Origin: Gibbula magus
Lineage: Eukaryota > Mollusca > Gastropoda > Trochida > Trochidae
DNA: 64,000 nucleotides
Assembly (NCBI GenBank): GCA_936450465.1
Contig: OW388298.1
Coordinates: 6,618,035 to 6,682,034 of the forward strand
Direction of reading: 5' to 3'
The position numbers and the translations under genes are program-made. How positions within the stretch are numbered: the first letter of the stretch is position 1; the number at the start of each line of letters is the position of its first letter. The notes under the pieces are model-generated. The model was given only the letters and a program-made list of their open reading frames with translations, did not search any database and had not been told where the DNA came from. This document shows positions 61,397 to 64,000 of the stretch, piece after piece.

Positions 61397-63180
61397 AGTA
61401 TTCATCTTTCCGTCATGTCAATAAAATTAGTATTATTATCTAGTTATTGTGTGTGACTGCGAGTGACTGATCTGCTGATGATATCGCTTGAATGACCTTG
61501 ACCCTAAACGTAAACAAAATGGCGTCATCCGTCTCGACTGAGCTGTTAAAAGTCGTATAACGTATTACTACAAGCTTTTAAATGCCTTAAAACGAGTTAA
61601 TATTACTTAAATGGAGTGTGCAAGCAATGTCAACTAATATTTGTTTCAAAACGTAATCTACACGACCGTTAGCCAATCAAAAACGAGTATTTCACTGTAA
61701 GGAAAGATAATAGCACTTGGCTTCATCTTACTCCTGGCAGATATCCTTTGCAGACATTGGTTGCATCCGTTGTCCTTTTTATGAAACAATCAATTCAAAA
61801 TGTTCTTTGCCTCGCGCTTATAGTACAATAATATATTATTTCTCTGGCACCTCCAGACAACACAGTTTAACAGAAACAGTTGTTCCTGTTGGCTGACGGT
61901 CGATGACATCAGTCTACTGTGCTATATATATATATATTTATATAGCGTTACTGTACAGCTCGTTGACACACTTTTTACTATTTTTGTTTGCTTTTCAACC
62001 ACGTGACAAAACATCCTTGTAAAACTTTTCCATAGTTTAACAGATACGTTTAAAAACAAGATATTTACGTTCAATTTGTTTTACGCAATTCATTTTATAT
62101 CATGTACATAAAATATCAGAATCAAATACCCGAACTAGATGCTGGTTTGTCCTAAACGCTGTTCGCTTTTTTTTTCGTAGCGCCCTTAACTCATTTCTAA
62201 CTCAAGTCCCCTGTATATGTCAGAAGTTACTCTTCTAGAAAATGTGTCACCTACATAAGACATATGTTACATTTCTTATATTTCTAAATGAATTGTCTTT
62301 CAACAAACGCAAATTCAGCATAATATATTAAAAATGTTAACTGAAACTGAACGGGTTTTTAAGCAAATGACACAATAGCCAATATTAAACTAACTCGCAC
62401 CAACTGTAATGAATATTAACGAGACTTTTAATATTGTCTAATTAGTTCGTTTATTCTTTATCGTGACTTTGCAATTGTTGTTTTGATTAATTGGTTTTCA
62501 AACCTAGCAGACTATTAATTAGGTATATTGGTTACAAATGTGAGATTACAACAAGACATTTGATTGGCTGTAGCTAACTGCAATAGTCCAATGGAGTCGT
62601 TCAAATACCCCGGGAGAAATAGCATGAGCGGGATTCACTGCGCGCGTGCACGAATATAGAATATGCACGATCCAATGCACGTACCTATCACGTGCGCTGA
62701 GACTCTCGTCTTACTGTCAATAGACATTTGAAAAAAAATACAAAATATTGTTCAGATGACCCCGACGTGGAATGATGTTCATGCCATAAATGCGTTTATT
62801 AAAAAAACTGATACGAAAATAAATGGATATTACGAGCGCGTGAATTCTCCTTAAATGTACATTTGAAGAACATGTGTTGCAGTTACGTTCGGCTGAATGC
62901 GCTTTAAAGTGTTACATGGAACAGGTGAATGCATTGCATTATATATGAGAGCGCAGAATAGCATCGATATCGAGCTGATACCGTGCACTTTACACATTCT
63001 TCTGTAAAGTACGTGTGCACTGTTACACAGATTGGCTAGAAATTAATCTGCACAGTGCTGAGGTCGCCTACCTCATACAGAACTTACTTAATATACTAAC
63101 CCTATAAATAACAATTCAAAGATGTATAATTTGTTTAATATGCACCAATAAAATAAATGCGATATGTATTATATATAGAA
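61397..63180. other. Noncoding right flank, no gene recognised
   Basis: No supported gene. It has a short (TA)n at about 61924-61938, a CpG-containing patch with GTGCAC and CACGTG at 62640-62700, and CCAATCA/TGATTGG pairs (about 61673 and 62562) that could be remnants of transposon ends. A short ATG frame at 61519 (12-13 codons) in a good initiation context is not followed by a convincing donor site. Confidence 0.4.
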
Positions 63181-63317
63181 TACTAAACGATGTTCCGTTT
63201 GATAACATGTTTATGAAACGAGTGAAATATTTTGTATTTAACGAGCGAAAGCGAGTTAAATACCGATGCCATTCACGAGTTTAATAAATATGTTATCAAA
63301 CGGGACCGAGTTTAGTG
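63181..63317. mobile_element. Inverted-repeat element, about 137 bp
   Basis: The left arm (TACTAAACGATGTTCCGTTT then GATAACATGTTTATGAAACG) is largely complementary to the right arm (ATTCACGAGTTTAATAAATA then TGTTATCAAACGGGACCGAG, TTTAGTG), with arms of about 46 bp. The centre has GAGCGAAAGCGAGTTAAATA. MITE-like in form; no target duplication is certain. Confidence 0.65.
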
Positions 63318-63750
63318 TTTTATTTATTACTCAATGGTGTAAATAGCGCCGAATTGCAAGAAAATCGTTTTTAGTGACGCTCACTTGTGAATATATATAT
63401 AGGTGACAAATTGGACCATATACTCTATAGTGAAAATGTACTTTGTATATGCTTGTGGTGCCTACAAACAAAATAAAGTGATTAAAAACAGATATACGTG
63501 AAAACATGACTGTTCTCCTCCACCAAATATACCGACCTGTATATAGCTGTTTTCACAATAACACGACACTTTATATCAATAGCGGGGATCAAACCTTTAT
63601 TTCTTAACCGATTTCGCTCAAATTTGAAATATAAGCTCACCATATCGTATATAAACAATATATGATTGCAAAAATTAAGATTTTGAATTTGAAAATATTG
63701 TCAATATTGTCCTTCTACATCAAGCCTTTCTGTGCATTTTCTCCCCACAG
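63318..63750. other. Noncoding flank
   Basis: No gene is seen. The last 40 bases (about 63711-63750) are pyrimidine-rich and end in CCCCACAG, resembling a 3' splice site. Confidence 0.4.
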
Positions 63751-63911
63751 ACGTTGCTCAAGCCATGTCTTCCTATGTTACCTCTGTTGAAAAAGATCGA
63801 AATGTCTCGTTTCCCGAAAAGACCAGCTGGCATGGAAAGTTACTCCAATTTTTTACCTTAGATATAATTCTATCCAATCAGAATTCTGTGTTTTCGTTGA
63901 AGCATGACTGA
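63751..63911 (+). CDS. Weak candidate exon, unidentified
   Basis: A polypyrimidine tract ending TTCTCCCCACAG (to 63750) is followed by an open frame whose first ATG is at 63765 and stop TGA at 63909-63911 (48 codons from the ATG, starting MSSYVTSVEKDRNVSFPEK). The splice-site context is decent, but the peptide matches no family I recognise, no good internal donor is visible and no upstream exon was found. Chance is the leading alternative. Confidence 0.12.
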
Positions 63912-64000
63912 CAAGTGTCTTATTATATGAGATAAGTTCCCTCTGCATAGGAGGAGTAGCCCGAATCTTCAACGCCGTTTATACGAGAAAGGTACAGAAC
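63912..64000. other. Window edge, nothing recognised
   Basis: I see no feature before the window ends. Confidence 0.4.

Noticed and set aside
61519..61560. Short ATG frame starting MASSVSTELL in a good initiation context
   Set aside because: Only 13 codons before a stop, no clear donor site, and no continuation found downstream.
61669..62580. Possible transposon bounded by TTAGCCAATCAA and TTGATTGGCTG
   Set aside because: The inverted motif is only about 10 bp, of CCAAT type common by chance, and no further terminal pairing was seen.

Overview
This window looks like eukaryotic, probably molluscan, intergenic or heterochromatic DNA. It is AT-rich and has no operon-like gene packing. No complete protein-coding gene, rRNA gene or functional tRNA gene could be recognised. 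The molluscan reading is an inference. It rests on two tRNA-headed SINE copies whose body (GTTTAACGCCGCTTTCAA and a nearby TATATCGCGGC) resembles a SINE body I recall as common in molluscs, on decayed LINE reverse-transcriptase fragments, and on abundant microsatellites and foldback elements.

Layout. Positions 1-4128 are a repeat-rich left flank: an 11-bp minisatellite, a SINE with target-site duplication, a MITE fragment and a perfect 27-bp x 7 minisatellite. Positions 4129-38960 are one uninterrupted array of a 58-bp satellite monomer, about 600 copies. It is organised into overlapping higher-order repeats of roughly 19-30 monomers, with 24-monomer (about 1.39 kb) periods recurring in at least three separate places. 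Positions 38961-50356 are an 11.4-kb AT-rich segment that interrupts the satellite. Its two ends carry the same TTTACAAA-type repeat in direct orientation. It contains a degenerate A-rich repeat, (AT)n and (GA)n tracts, a LINE reverse-transcriptase fossil, a foldback element with a hammerhead-ribozyme-like core, and a strongly C-rich, G-poor strand. Positions 50357-53006 are a second block of the same satellite, about 45 copies, with its own 19-monomer higher-order repeat.

Positions 53007-64000 are a right flank dense in transposon debris: a second full SINE with a perfect 13-bp target duplication, a SINE head fragment, a 1-kb DNA transposon candidate with TIRs and mirrored subterminal motifs, a LINE 3' end with a (GAA)n tail, a MITE, and two striking long hairpins (57505-57725 and 61220-61396). 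Eight copies of the palindrome TGACGTCA occur in 4.8 kb of this flank.

The features do not form a pathway. They record satellite expansion by unequal exchange together with retroposon and DNA-transposon insertion. The items most worth follow-up are the satellite's higher-order architecture and its in-phase interruption, the hammerhead-like foldback, the mirrored-motif transposon and the two asymmetric hairpins. All calls come from reading the sequence by eye; no alignment or database search was run.
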